Below, piece after piece: positions 15,722 to 23,523 of a stretch of 25,524 bases of DNA. The notes under the pieces were generated by a model. That model had not been told where the DNA came from and did not search any database. It saw only the letters and a program-made list of their open reading frames with translations. The position numbers were made by a program, and so were the translations under genes. Each line of letters starts with the position of its first letter. Position 1 is the first letter of the stretch. The stretch is from Clostridia bacterium (lineage in GTDB: Bacteria > Bacillota > DSM-521 > Neomoorellales > Neomoorellaceae), in the NCBI GenBank assembly GCA_012727745.1, contig JAAYGJ010000217.1, positions 1-25,524 on the forward strand. The letters are read 5' to 3'.

Positions 15722-16939
15722 TTATGAGCGATAGGAAGCGTTAATCTTTACGTAATCATAAGTTAGGTCGCAGCCCCAGGCAGTAGCTTCAGCATTGCCC
15801 TGATTTAAATTCACCTTGATTATTACTTCCTCCTCGCGCAGAATCGCCTTTGCTTTATCTTCATTGAAAGGCAGAGGCTGACCTGCTGCCGCCACTTGCT
15901 CGCAGCCAGCAACACTTTCCAGGTAAATAGCAACTCGTTCAGGGTCAATGGCAGCGCCGGAATAACCGGCAGCACAGAGAATCCGGCCCCAGTTGGCATC
16001 GCAGCCAAAGATTGCGCTTTTTACCAGGTTGGAACCGGCCACTGCCAGGGCTACCTGCCGGGCATCAATTTCCGTGGCTGCCCCCTGCACCAGGACAGTA
16101 AGCAGTTTGGTAGCCCCTTCGCCGTCCCGGGCAATCATCCGGGCCAGCTGCCGACAGACATGTTCCAGGGCTGCCTGAAAAAGGGCCTGTTCCTCAATAG
16201 TAAAGGGCTCGTTATCGGCAAGGCCGTTGGCCAGGACAACTACCATATCGTTAGTGCTGGTATCACCATCTACCGTCACCATATTAAATGTCCTGTCAAC
16301 TACTGCTTTTAACATCCGCTCCAGTTCGTGCGCTTCTATAGCAGCATCAGTAGTCAAAAAACAGAGCATAGTGCCCATATTGGGGTGAATCATACCAGAA
16401 CCTTTAGCTATTCCCCCAATAGTGACCAGCGTACCTCCCAGGGGCAGCTGGATGGCTATTTCTTTCAGAAAGGTATCGGTAGTCATAATTGCTGCTGCTG
16501 CTTCGCTGCTACCCTGTACCGTCAAATTTGAAGCCGCTTTTTTAATACCCTCTTTGATTTTATCCATGGGCAGGTTCACGCCGATAACCCCGGTAGAAGC
16601 CACCACCACCTGCCAGGGCTCACAGCCCACCGCCCGGGCTGTAACGGCTGCCATTTCTCTGGCATCCTGGTAGCCCTGCTCTCCTGTACAGGCATTGGCA
16701 TTGCCGCTGTTGACAACAATCGCCCGGGCATGGCCGCTGTTAAGATTTTCCCTGGTAACTTTAAGAGGGGCCGCCTGGACCAGGTTCCTGGTGTAAACAG
16801 CTGCTGCTGCAGCTACTGTCTCGCTAACAATCAGGGCCAAATCTTTTTTTGCTTTCTTGAGACCGGCACAGACACCGGCTGCTGTAAAACCTTTAGGGGC
16901 TGTAACCCCTCCGGCAAGCTGCTGTATATTTTTAAGCAT
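15722..16939 (-). CDS. argJ: Ornithine acetyltransferase / N-acetylglutamate synthase
   Basis: ArgJ moves the acetyl group from N-acetylornithine to glutamate, closing the acetyl cycle; bifunctional forms also acetylate glutamate from acetyl-CoA. The proenzyme cuts itself before a Thr that becomes the nucleophile. Here the motif is GSGMIHPNMGTMLCF with Thr190. ASTGVIGVNLPMDKI (near 114-128) and VDGDTSTNDMV (near 230-240) are also characteristic. Length 405 is typical. No argA or argE is in the window, which agrees with use of the cyclic route. It follows argC by 36 bp. Mono- versus bifunctionality cannot be decided from sequence. Confidence 0.97.
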   Translation of the reverse strand: MLKNIQQLAGGVTAPKGFTAAGVCAGLKKAKKDLALIVSETVAAAAAVYTRNLVQAAPLKVTRENLNSGHARAIVVNSGNANACTGEQGYQDAREMAAVTARAVGCEPWQVVVASTGVIGVNLPMDKIKEGIKKAASNLTVQGSSEAAAAIMTTDTFLKEIAIQLPLGGTLVTIGGIAKGSGMIHPNMGTMLCFLTTDAAIEAHELERMLKAVVDRTFNMVTVDGDTSTNDMVVVLANGLADNEPFTIEEQALFQAALEHVCRQLARMIARDGEGATKLLTVLVQGAATEIDARQVALAVAGSNLVKSAIFGCDANWGRILCAAGYSGAAIDPERVAIYLESVAGCEQVAAAGQPLPFNEDKAKAILREEEVIIKVNLNQGNAEATAWGCDLTYDYVKINASYRS

Positions 16940-16975
16940 AGTTCTTACCCTCCAAAAATCATTGATTAAAAACTG

Positions 16976-18016
16976 TTACGGGCAAATCCCGGGCATTGCC
17001 AGAGCAGTGGTTTCCGGGAAACCGCACATCAGGTTTAAATTCTGTACGGCCTGACCTGACGCGCCTTTAGTCAGGTTATCAATAACGCTGGCCACTATTA
17101 CCCTGCCGGTGCGTTCATCTAGCGCAAGGTTCAGCTGGCAATTATTGCTGCCGTAAACCCAGCGGGTGCGGGGCCACTTACCGGGCGGTAAGAGCTGGAC
17201 AAATGGCTCACCGGCATAAAAATCCAGGTAAAGTTGCCGCAGCTCAGCTTCAGTTAAGGGCCGCACCAGGGTAGCGTAGATGGTACTTAAAATGCCCCGG
17301 CTAATTGGCAGGAGATGGGGTGTAAAAGTAACCTTAACCTCAGTAGCTGCCAGCCGGCTCAATTCCTGTTCAATCTCCGGAGTATGGCGGTGAGTGGCCA
17401 CCCCGTAAGGATTGAGGCTTTCATTGCACTCGACAAACAGGCTGGTAAGCTTAGCCTCACGGCCGGCACCGGAAACGCCTGATTTGGCATCGATAATGAT
17501 ACTGGCCGGGTCGACATAGCCTCCTTTTAACAGCGGCGCCAGACCCAGGATAGCACTCGTTGGGTAACAGCCCGGGTTAGCAACTACCTTTGCCCTGCGG
17601 ATAGCCTCCCGGTTCAGTTCCGGCAGACCATAAACTGCACTGGCCGCTAGCTCCGGCGCCCCGTGTTTTACCTTATACCAACTTTCATATGTTTTTACTT
17701 CCCGGAAGCGCAGGTCTGCTCCCAGGTCAATAACCTTGACTCCCCGTTCCAGGGCCCGGGCTGCCAGCGGTGCGGCGTGGCCATGGGGCAGGGCAATAAA
17801 AACAACTTCTGCCCGCTCCAGAAGCTCCTCCGGAGGCAAATTTTCACAGATAAGTTCAGAATAACCGCTGAGGGCCGGGTAAACCTCGGCTATCTTTTCC
17901 CCGCCATAAGTACGGGAGGTAAGGGCAACCAGTTCTACCCGGGGGTGGAGGCTTAAAAGGCGCACAAGTTCAGCCCCGGTATAACCGGTAGCACCGATAA
18001 TCCCTACTTTGATCAT
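16976..18016 (-). CDS. argC: N-acetyl-gamma-glutamyl-phosphate reductase
   Basis: ArgC reduces N-acetylglutamyl phosphate to the semialdehyde with NADPH. The nucleotide-binding GIIGATGYTGAELVRLL (about 5-21) and the active-site Cys150 in NPGCYPTSAI identify it; the HRHTPEIEQ segment (near 216-224) holds the family His. Length 346 is standard. ATG 18016 has AAGGAGG eight bases upstream. This is the first gene of the arg operon, and its promoter is covered by two ARG boxes. Confidence 0.97.
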   Translation of the reverse strand: MIKVGIIGATGYTGAELVRLLSLHPRVELVALTSRTYGGEKIAEVYPALSGYSELICENLPPEELLERAEVVFIALPHGHAAPLAARALERGVKVIDLGADLRFREVKTYESWYKVKHGAPELAASAVYGLPELNREAIRRAKVVANPGCYPTSAILGLAPLLKGGYVDPASIIIDAKSGVSGAGREAKLTSLFVECNESLNPYGVATHRHTPEIEQELSRLAATEVKVTFTPHLLPISRGILSTIYATLVRPLTEAELRQLYLDFYAGEPFVQLLPPGKWPRTRWVYGSNNCQLNLALDERTGRVIVASVIDNLTKGASGQAVQNLNLMCGFPETTALAMPGICP

Positions 18017-18037
18017 GAAAGAAACCTCCTTGATATA

Positions 18038-18055
18038 GTGTTATAATTATACATT
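18038..18055 (-). promoter_or_regulatory. Second, degenerate ARG box
   Basis: Read on the minus strand this 18-mer has a perfect left half (AATGTAT) and a partly matching right half (TATAACAC) for the ArgR/AhrC consensus wnTGnATwwwwATnCAnw. It lies exactly 3 bp from the strong box at 18059-18076, the classic spacing of paired ARG boxes, and overlaps the argC -10. Confidence 0.6.
18046..18051 (-). promoter_or_regulatory. argC operon -10 box
   Basis: A perfect TATAAT on the minus strand lies 30 bp before the argC ATG. A weak -35 (TTGCAT, 18070-18075, 18-bp spacing) sits inside the strong ARG box. Both elements would be blocked by bound ArgR/AhrC, which fits repression by arginine. Confidence 0.6.
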
Positions 18056-18058
18056 AGT

Positions 18059-18076
18059 ATTGCATAATAATGCAAT
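18059..18076. promoter_or_regulatory. ARG box (ArgR/AhrC operator), full consensus match
   Basis: ATTGCATAATAATGCAAT matches every fixed position of the 18-bp ARG box consensus wnTGnATwwwwATnCAnw and is the core of a 20-bp palindrome (18058-18077). It lies upstream of argC, the first gene of the arginine operon. Confidence 0.8.
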
Positions 18077-18122
18077 AGGTATTTGTAATTTTCCTGTCTA
18101 ACAACCATATCAACATTTGCAT

Positions 18123-18151
18123 TTGACATTATTCTATTTCAGGCATAGGAT
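18123..18151 (+). promoter_or_regulatory. Sigma-A-type promoter of the MFS gene
   Basis: A consensus TTGACA (18123-18128) is followed after 17 bp by TAGGAT (18146-18151, 4 of 6). The start of transcription would be near 18158, giving a leader of about 38 nt. Its -35 lies 47 bp from the strong ARG box, so regulation from that site is possible but unproven. Confidence 0.6.
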
Positions 18152-18195
18152 TATTAATATATCCCGCAACTATTTGCTCTTCGGAAGTGAGTGTA

Positions 18196-19413
18196 ATGCC
18201 TCTCTGGAAACGCAACCTTTTGGTAATGGTAATTGTGCAATTCACAGCTACCGGCGCTTTTCAGCTTGTTACCCCTTTTTTGCCCTTCTTTATTGTCGAA
18301 CTGGGTATAACTGACCCCCAATCCTTGAAGATCTGGACCGGCATCCTCCCCAGTATCAATGCCCTTTTCGCCGGCTTACTAGCGCCTGTATGGGGCAATT
18401 TGTCTGACCGTTATGGTTGTAAACCGATGCTGATCCGTTCTGTGGCCAGCGTCGCTATTTTCTGTGCCCTGCCAGCCTTTGTCCTCAATGTGTATCAGCT
18501 CTTAGCCTGCCGTGTCTTTTTGGGTATATTTAGCGGTTTTTCTGCTGCCGCCCTGTCCCTGGCCGCCAGTATTACCCCGGAACACCGCCTGGGTTATGCC
18601 CTGGGCTGGCTGCAAACCGGACAGGTTCTGGGGCTGGTAATCGGACCTTTGCTCGGCGGCGCCCTGGCCGACATTTTCCCTTTCCGCACTGTTTTCTTGC
18701 TGGCCGGCCTGCTGGCTACTATTGGCACTGTTCTGGCTATAACCCTAATTCACGAAGAATTCCATCCGGACAACATTTCCCCCGCTGCTACTAAAAAACA
18801 AAAACGCCTGCATAGTTTGTTCTCCTGGCCCCTGGCCATTTATATTATGTTTGTAGTGATTTTCCTTTCCCAGTTTGCTACTCGCGGCGTGGAACCCTTT
18901 CTGCCCCTCTACGTTCGGGAACTGGCCGGCAGCAAGTCAGCCCTTAACACCATTACCGGGACAGTTATTGCCATCACCGGTCTGGGCATGATAATAGCAG
19001 CAACAGTGCTGGGCCGCTTTGCTCCTTTTTGGGGTTACAAGCACTGCCTCCTGGCCTGCCTGGCAGGTACAGCCCTGTTCTTCATTCCCCAGGCCCTTAT
19101 CGGCCATGTTATCCCCTTAATAATCCTGCGTTTCTGCCAGGGACTGTTCCTAGGCGGGCTATTGCCGATGGCCAATTCCCTTGTCGGCTTACTCATAACC
19201 CCTGAAAAACGCGGTAGTGTTTACGGCCTTACCTCCAGCGCTTTCTTCCTGGGTAACTTCTCCGGGCCACTGGTCGGGGGATTGTGGACAGCCCTCTTTG
19301 GCCTGCGTTCCATTTTCTACGCTGCCAGCCTGCTGCTACTACTAAACCTCTTCTGGGTCTGGTGGAAGGTACAGGAGCCGCAAAAAACAATAGTAAAAGT
19401 CACTTTAAAATGA
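18196..19413 (+). CDS. MFS efflux-type transporter
   Basis: This is a 12-helix major facilitator of about 405 residues. MFS motif A, GNLSDRYGCKPML (about 60-72, between helices 2 and 3), is clear, and a helix-5 segment GQVLGLVIGPLLGGALAD (near 138-155) resembles motif C, typical of drug-proton antiporters. I prefer ATG 18196 over GTG 18187; neither has a strong ribosome site (GGAAGTGAG is upstream). It is the only large plus-strand gene and is divergent from argC. Drug export is the default inference; export of arginine or a related compound is a speculative alternative suggested only by position. Confidence 0.9.
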   Translation: MPLWKRNLLVMVIVQFTATGAFQLVTPFLPFFIVELGITDPQSLKIWTGILPSINALFAGLLAPVWGNLSDRYGCKPMLIRSVASVAIFCALPAFVLNVYQLLACRVFLGIFSGFSAAALSLAASITPEHRLGYALGWLQTGQVLGLVIGPLLGGALADIFPFRTVFLLAGLLATIGTVLAITLIHEEFHPDNISPAATKKQKRLHSLFSWPLAIYIMFVVIFLSQFATRGVEPFLPLYVRELAGSKSALNTITGTVIAITGLGMIIAATVLGRFAPFWGYKHCLLACLAGTALFFIPQALIGHVIPLIILRFCQGLFLGGLLPMANSLVGLLITPEKRGSVYGLTSSAFFLGNFSGPLVGGLWTALFGLRSIFYAASLLLLLNLFWVWWKVQEPQKTIVKVTLK

Positions 19414-19421
19414 ACCTGACA

Positions 19422-19451
19422 AGAAAAACCGCATGCTTTTTGCATACGGTT
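19422..19451 (-). terminator. Intrinsic terminator of the SH3-domain protein gene
   Basis: On the minus strand a 10-bp stem (AACCGTATGC / GCATGCGGTT, one U-G pair) with an AAAAA loop is directly followed by a T-run (GGTTTTTC). It lies about 57 bp after the stop at 19508. Read on the plus strand, the hairpin ends the convergent MFS gene but lacks a T-run. Confidence 0.8.
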
Positions 19452-19507
19452 AACATGTAAGTTCAATATAGTTTAGAGCAAAAATTAAAAAAGAAAAGAC
19501 AGCAAAA

Positions 19508-20470
19508 CTATAGCGACCTGATCTCCAGGCAATCTTTCAAGATATAGCCAGTCTGGCCACTTTTCGTCTTTACCCGCCAGTAAGCCGCCTCCTGGGGATT
19601 TATCCAGGCCTGCAGCCCCTCATCTTCCAGGACAGCCACCAGTTCCCCGGCTGCCAGTTGCAAACTGTTAACATATTTATTGCCCTGGCGTTCTTTTAAA
19701 TAGGCAGCCTTGCTAAGGGTACCTTCGGCCATAGCCATAGCCTGCCATTCAGGTTCCCAGCGGTAGGTCTGAGTCAGCGTACGGCTCTGGATCGTTGTCC
19801 GGGCAGCAGCTGCCGCCGGCGCTGACCAGTGAGTTTGCTGGCAGATAGTCCTAATAACCAGCCTGCCATCCTTGCTGCCAAAGTCTGCCTCAAGCTCTTC
19901 ACTAATCCCCTGCCAGCCCTCACCTTTAAACAGCCATCTCCTGTTCCATTGCTGTTCATTAACACATACCTTGCGCCAGATTTCCTGCAAGGCGCCGTCC
20001 TGCCAGTTGTACAGGCTATAGAAGCTGCTCAAAAAATAAGCCCCAAAACGTTCATCCAGCAACTCACGGATTAAAATGGCATTATGGTCTTTTTCTAGCT
20101 CAACTATTCTTATCTCCTGCAGCGGCAGGGTGTTAAGCCAGGCCAGGAGAAGGGGTTGCTGCTGTTCGCCGCCGGCAAAGACACCTAACAAACCCCGGTC
20201 TTTGGAAAGGCTGACTCCGATAACCTTTTCCTCGCCGGCAGCCGGGGCTACATCTCCCTCTGCCTGCAGGTAATGGATACCCGTCCCCCGGCCGGAAGCG
20301 ATTTCCTCTAAGATCTCCCTGTCCTCTAAACTGGCGTGTCCCATCACAGCCAGAGCATGGGCTTCATAAACATTTACCTCCATAGCTGCACTGCGCTGCC
20401 AGCAGACAATAACTGCCACTGCAAAAATCACCACAGCTCTGAGCCAGCGCCAGCGGTTGTCCATATCCAT
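19508..20470 (-). CDS. Exported or anchored protein with C-terminal SH3-like domain
   Basis: The 320-residue protein has an N-terminal signal or anchor (RWRWLRAVVIFAVAVIVCW, about 6-24) and would act outside the membrane. The last 50 residues (GELVAVLEDEGLQAWI ... YWRVKTKSGQTGYILKDCL) look like a bacterial SH3 domain, often used for binding cell wall. The 240 residues between are not recognised and show a mix of Glu-rich and hydrophobic stretches. Two starts are plausible: ATG 20470 and ATG 20464, both behind a GGGAGGGGAGGG run; a longer frame reaches 20518 but adds residues unlike a signal peptide. It is a single-gene unit with a good terminator. A role in cell-envelope sensing is only a guess. 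Confidence 0.75.
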   Translation of the reverse strand: MDMDNRWRWLRAVVIFAVAVIVCWQRSAAMEVNVYEAHALAVMGHASLEDREILEEIASGRGTGIHYLQAEGDVAPAAGEEKVIGVSLSKDRGLLGVFAGGEQQQPLLLAWLNTLPLQEIRIVELEKDHNAILIRELLDERFGAYFLSSFYSLYNWQDGALQEIWRKVCVNEQQWNRRWLFKGEGWQGISEELEADFGSKDGRLVIRTICQQTHWSAPAAAAARTTIQSRTLTQTYRWEPEWQAMAMAEGTLSKAAYLKERQGNKYVNSLQLAAGELVAVLEDEGLQAWINPQEAAYWRVKTKSGQTGYILKDCLEIRSL

Positions 20471-20577
20471 CCCTCCCCTCCCTAAATCTTTATGCCCCGG
20501 GGCGGCAGATATGTTCAACTTATATCTTTTTGCCTGACCTTTAATATGTGCCGTGTATCTGCCGGCCGTAAACTCTA

Positions 20578-20613
20578 AATCCCCATTTAGGCAATTTTGC
20601 CAAAATGGGGATT
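20578..20613. repeat. Nearly perfect 36-nt nested palindrome
   Basis: Outer arms AATCCCCATTT / AAATGGGGATT (11 bp) enclose, past one A-A mismatch, inner arms GGCAA / TTGCC with a TT centre: 16 of 17 positions pair. A second small hairpin set follows at 20613-20643, with two mutually exclusive stems (TAGTCT/AGACTA and AACTAG/CTAGTT). No strong T-run follows on either strand. It lies between the divergent SH3-protein gene and the small Cys-rich ORF, so it could be an operator, a weak terminator or a mobile palindromic unit. Confidence 0.75.
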
Positions 20614-20700
20614 AGTCTGCGTTAACTAGCTAAAAGACTAGTTTTGCCGGCCTGAGGAAATAATAATTGCAACCAACCGAAAAGAGAGGGAATGGTGACC

Positions 20701-20907
20701 ATGAGCCTGGCCAGTTGCAACTGCCAGTGCAGCTTTTTCTATGACCGTACCTGTGAACTGTCCACAGTCCTGGCAGACAAAGTGCCGCTTATCTGCCCTT
20801 ACCGCCAATTACAACCGGCAAACCTTAGCCGGCCGGGCACAATAAGTCCCGGGTGGGAAAAATTACCCCACAGCTTTACTTCTACCAGACACGAACGTTT
20901 CTTATAA
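20701..20907 (+). CDS. Small Cys-rich protein, unknown
   Basis: The 68-residue product is not recognised. Cys residues at 6, 8, 10, 18 and 32 (SCNCQCSFFYDRTC, later LICPYRQ) could bind a metal or cluster; the rest is polar with no membrane segment. GAGAGGG lies upstream, but the start is uncertain: ATG 20692, GTG 20695 and ATG 20701 are in one frame, with ribosome-site spacing best for the last two. Third-base GC preference resembles the neighbouring genes. It is convergent with the radical SAM gene. It may be a chance frame. Confidence 0.5.
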   Translation: MSLASCNCQCSFFYDRTCELSTVLADKVPLICPYRQLQPANLSRPGTISPGWEKLPHSFTSTRHERFL

Positions 20908-20975
20908 AACTATGGCGGAAATTACCTGCTACTATAACCCTCCAGAGCAAGAATTAGCCCCCCTTAACCGGGGTC

Positions 20976-21965
20976 TCACCTAATAATCGCCAGCTTACTG
21001 CCGCAGGCGCGACAGCTCTCCCCGTCAAGGCCAGACAGATTTACCTGGTAGCTTAAGCGCCTGATAACGGTCGCGCCACAGGCAGGACAAGAGGTGTTAT
21101 TAACTTCGGGATCTGCCACATTACCCAGGTAAACATAATGTAAATGCTGTTGCGCTAGCTGGCGTGCCTGGTACATTGTTGCCAGCGGTGTAGGCGGTGC
21201 TTTAAGACGGTACTGGGGATAATAGCGGGAGAGGTGCAGGGGCGTATCCACACCCAATTCCCCGGCCACCCACTGTGCCAGTTCAGCTATCTCCTCCAGA
21301 TCATCGTTTAAGCCTGTTACCAGCAATGTTGTTATTTCCACATGGGCACCGGCCTGCCTGGCCACTGCTGCTGTCCGCAAGACGGGCTGGTAACTGCCGC
21401 GGACAACTTTACGGTAGAATTCCTGATTGAAACCTTTAATATCTATGTTCCAAGCATCAATCCAGGGCAGAAGCTCGGCCAGCGGCTCCGGCTCAATAAA
21501 CCCGTTGCTTACCATCACATTTTTAAGGCCAGCTTCTCTTGCCAGCTGTGCCGTATCCGCAACAAATTCAAACCACACCAGGGGTTCAGAGTAAGTATAG
21601 GCAATCCCCAGACTGTCGGATGCTTGCGCCTTTTGCACCAGTTGCTGCGGGCTAATTGCAACTGTATGCGCCTCCTGATGGGCAATTTGCCAGTTCTGGC
21701 AAAATTGGCAGCCAAAATTACAGCCAACTGTACCGGCCGAAAGGATAAGGCTGCCTGGGTAAAAATGATAGAGAGGCTTTTTTTCAATGGGGTCCAAGGC
21801 CAGGGAAGAACAGCGGCCGTAATTTTGGCTGTACAGCTTACCGGCCCGGTTTTGCCGCACCCGGCAAATGCCACGGTTCCCAGGTGCAACTATGCACTTA
21901 TGGGGACACAAACGGCACTCAACCTTTTCCCCGATTAGCTTTACATAATGCCTAGCTTCAGTCAT
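20976..21965 (-). CDS. amrS: AmmeMemoRadiSam-system radical SAM enzyme
   Basis: This 329-residue radical SAM protein belongs to the group that neighbours Memo and AMMECR1 genes. The 4Fe-4S/SAM motif CxxxCxxC is GCNFGCQFC (Cys82, 86, 89). A Cys-rich N-terminus (ECRLCPHKCIVAPGNRGIC; Cys17, 20, 24, 34) and a C-terminal pair of CxxC knuckles (CPACG, CRACG) suggest extra metal or cluster sites. The fold is pyruvate-formate-lyase-activating-like (AYTYSEPLVWFEF, NVMVSNGF, NIDIKGF). I prefer ATG 21965 to the GTG at 21977; AGGGTG lies upstream. The Memo-AMMECR1 fusion gene directly precedes it (86-bp gap), so co-expression is likely. To my knowledge the substrate of this family is not established. Confidence 0.92.
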   Translation of the reverse strand: MTEARHYVKLIGEKVECRLCPHKCIVAPGNRGICRVRQNRAGKLYSQNYGRCSSLALDPIEKKPLYHFYPGSLILSAGTVGCNFGCQFCQNWQIAHQEAHTVAISPQQLVQKAQASDSLGIAYTYSEPLVWFEFVADTAQLAREAGLKNVMVSNGFIEPEPLAELLPWIDAWNIDIKGFNQEFYRKVVRGSYQPVLRTAAVARQAGAHVEITTLLVTGLNDDLEEIAELAQWVAGELGVDTPLHLSRYYPQYRLKAPPTPLATMYQARQLAQQHLHYVYLGNVADPEVNNTSCPACGATVIRRLSYQVNLSGLDGESCRACGSKLAIIR

Positions 21966-22051
21966 TGCAAAAAACACCCTGCATATTTAATAAAGTGGCA
22001 AAAGCCCGGTTATAATACCGGTCCGCCTTCCTGCTATAAAACCAACCCGGG

Positions 22052-23416
22052 TTAGCGATAACGGGTCACTTTAAAACGTTCCAGCCGGTAAGATTCGCGC
22101 GGATCTATGCCGGCCTTGCGGCAGGCTATATTTACCTGCTCCTCGACCGTATCCACTCCTTCCAGAGCAGGAAGCAGTAAGCCCCTGCGCCAGCCTTTGC
22201 TGACAATAACGCCATATACCTGGGGGTCGAGATCAGCCAGGGTAGCAGGTTCCGGTTTGCCCAGCACATCTACAGAATACTCCAGTTCCGGCAGCTCCTC
22301 AAGGGTCACCGAAGCAAAACGGGGGTCTTCCAGGCCGGCTGCCAGGGCGTTATGAATAATCTCTGCCGCCAGGTTCTCCCGGGTAGCTTCAATGGTGCCG
22401 ATGCAGCCGCGCAATTGGCCCTGCTTCTTTAAAGAAACAAAAGCACCGGCCCTACCTTTTAACTCCGGCTCTATCTCTTCAGGCAGGGGTAATACTTTAC
22501 CGGTCTGCAGGTAGTATTCCAGGCTCCGGCGAGCCAGGCGTACCGCAGCCGACTCCGCATTAGCTGCCAGCAGACTATCTTGCGCCCTTTCCTGGTCTGG
22601 TTGCAGGTGGGCTACCAGGTAGCCGACGCCAAAGGGGCCTTCGTAAGACAAAACCTCGCCTTTAAGTTTATAGCCTTCCAGGGCCCCCAGGGCCATAATA
22701 AAGGACCGCAGCCCGCATTCAGCGGCCTTTTCGGCCAGCTCCTCGGGTATGGCTAAAATACCAGGTATATCTAGATTAGCAAGTAGGTCTCGCAGCTTTA
22801 GATCAAAAACTTTCCCCTCAGGCTCGTATCCCGCCGGTGCCCCGGGCGTCAGGCGGTGCGAAAGGTCGCCGCTGGCCACCAGCAATACCCGTTTGGAACT
22901 AGCCTTAACTGCCCGGGCCAGAGCAGTACCAAAGGCATAAAGGCTTTTTCGTTCCAGGAAAGCCATGCCCATAGCTACCAGGGGCAGGTCCAGGCCAGCC
23001 TGGCGCAAATAATAGAGAGGCACCATCATGCCGTGATCCAGTTCCGGGGTCAAGCCGTAACGCCGGCTGCCTTCCCCATCCAGCCAGGCCACCGCAACTC
23101 CTGCTTTCTCTGCCTCCTGAGCAATAAACCTGCTCAAATCGAGGTCCAAATCGTAGCTGAAGCGAACTTCCCCGGCAGCAAAGGCCGCCAGGTCTCCTGT
23201 CAGCTGCGGCGTCGCCCAGAGGCCAACTGCATCGCGAAAAACCGGCCCGTGGGGAGAAATAATGATAATTACTTCCGGGCGGCTGGCTGCTACTCTGGCA
23301 GCCAACTCCCGCGTCGCCTCAACCGTAGCTGAAATTGTATCTATTTGGCCGCGCCCGATCTCCGGGACCATCAGCGGCGGGTGGGGTAAGAGGGCAACGT
23401 CCAGCAACTGTCCCAT
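22052..23416 (-). CDS. Memo-like / AMMECR1 two-domain fusion protein
   Basis: The 454-residue protein joins two conserved domains. Residues about 1-275 form a Memo / LigB class III extradiol-dioxygenase-like domain with His12 (LLPHPPL), His56 (ISPHGPV), a DHGMMVPLYYL segment near 127-137 and ASGDLSHRL near 184-192, consistent with a metal pocket. Residues about 285-454 form an AMMECR1 domain with the hallmark LRGCIGTI (Cys338). ATG 23416 has GAGAGGTG six bases upstream; GTG 23425 is a weaker choice. In many genomes these are separate genes (system proteins A and B); here they are fused and followed by the radical SAM partner. The biochemical role is unresolved. Confidence 0.93.
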   Translation of the reverse strand: MGQLLDVALLPHPPLMVPEIGRGQIDTISATVEATRELAARVAASRPEVIIIISPHGPVFRDAVGLWATPQLTGDLAAFAAGEVRFSYDLDLDLSRFIAQEAEKAGVAVAWLDGEGSRRYGLTPELDHGMMVPLYYLRQAGLDLPLVAMGMAFLERKSLYAFGTALARAVKASSKRVLLVASGDLSHRLTPGAPAGYEPEGKVFDLKLRDLLANLDIPGILAIPEELAEKAAECGLRSFIMALGALEGYKLKGEVLSYEGPFGVGYLVAHLQPDQERAQDSLLAANAESAAVRLARRSLEYYLQTGKVLPLPEEIEPELKGRAGAFVSLKKQGQLRGCIGTIEATRENLAAEIIHNALAAGLEDPRFASVTLEELPELEYSVDVLGKPEPATLADLDPQVYGVIVSKGWRRGLLLPALEGVDTVEEQVNIACRKAGIDPRESYRLERFKVTRYR

Positions 23417-23494
23417 ATCAATCACCTCTCTTAATATAGCCCGGCCCCTGTCCTTTCATGTAAAATGCTGCAATCCAAGGCCTGCTTCAGGCTT

Positions 23495-23503
23495 ATTCTA
23501 CCA
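23495..23503 (-). promoter_or_regulatory. Candidate extended -10 promoter of the Memo-AMMECR1 gene
   Basis: The minus strand reads TGGTAGAAT, an extended -10 (TGn plus TAGAAT, 5 of 6). No good -35 is present, which extended -10 promoters tolerate. The leader of about 70 nt contains a small hairpin, GCCTG AAG CAGGC (23480-23492). Confidence 0.45.
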
Positions 23504-23523
23504 TATTTACCAGCTCGAAGACA

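Noticed and set aside
20957..20975. Intrinsic terminator after the radical SAM gene (CCCC / GGGG stem)
   Set aside because: The stem is only 4 bp and no T-run follows.
22000..22030. Hairpin CCGGT / ACCGG with a TATAAT-like loop between the Memo-AMMECR1 and radical SAM genes
   Set aside because: The stem is 5 bp, the loop is palindromic by chance, and no -35 or T-run supports a promoter or terminator.
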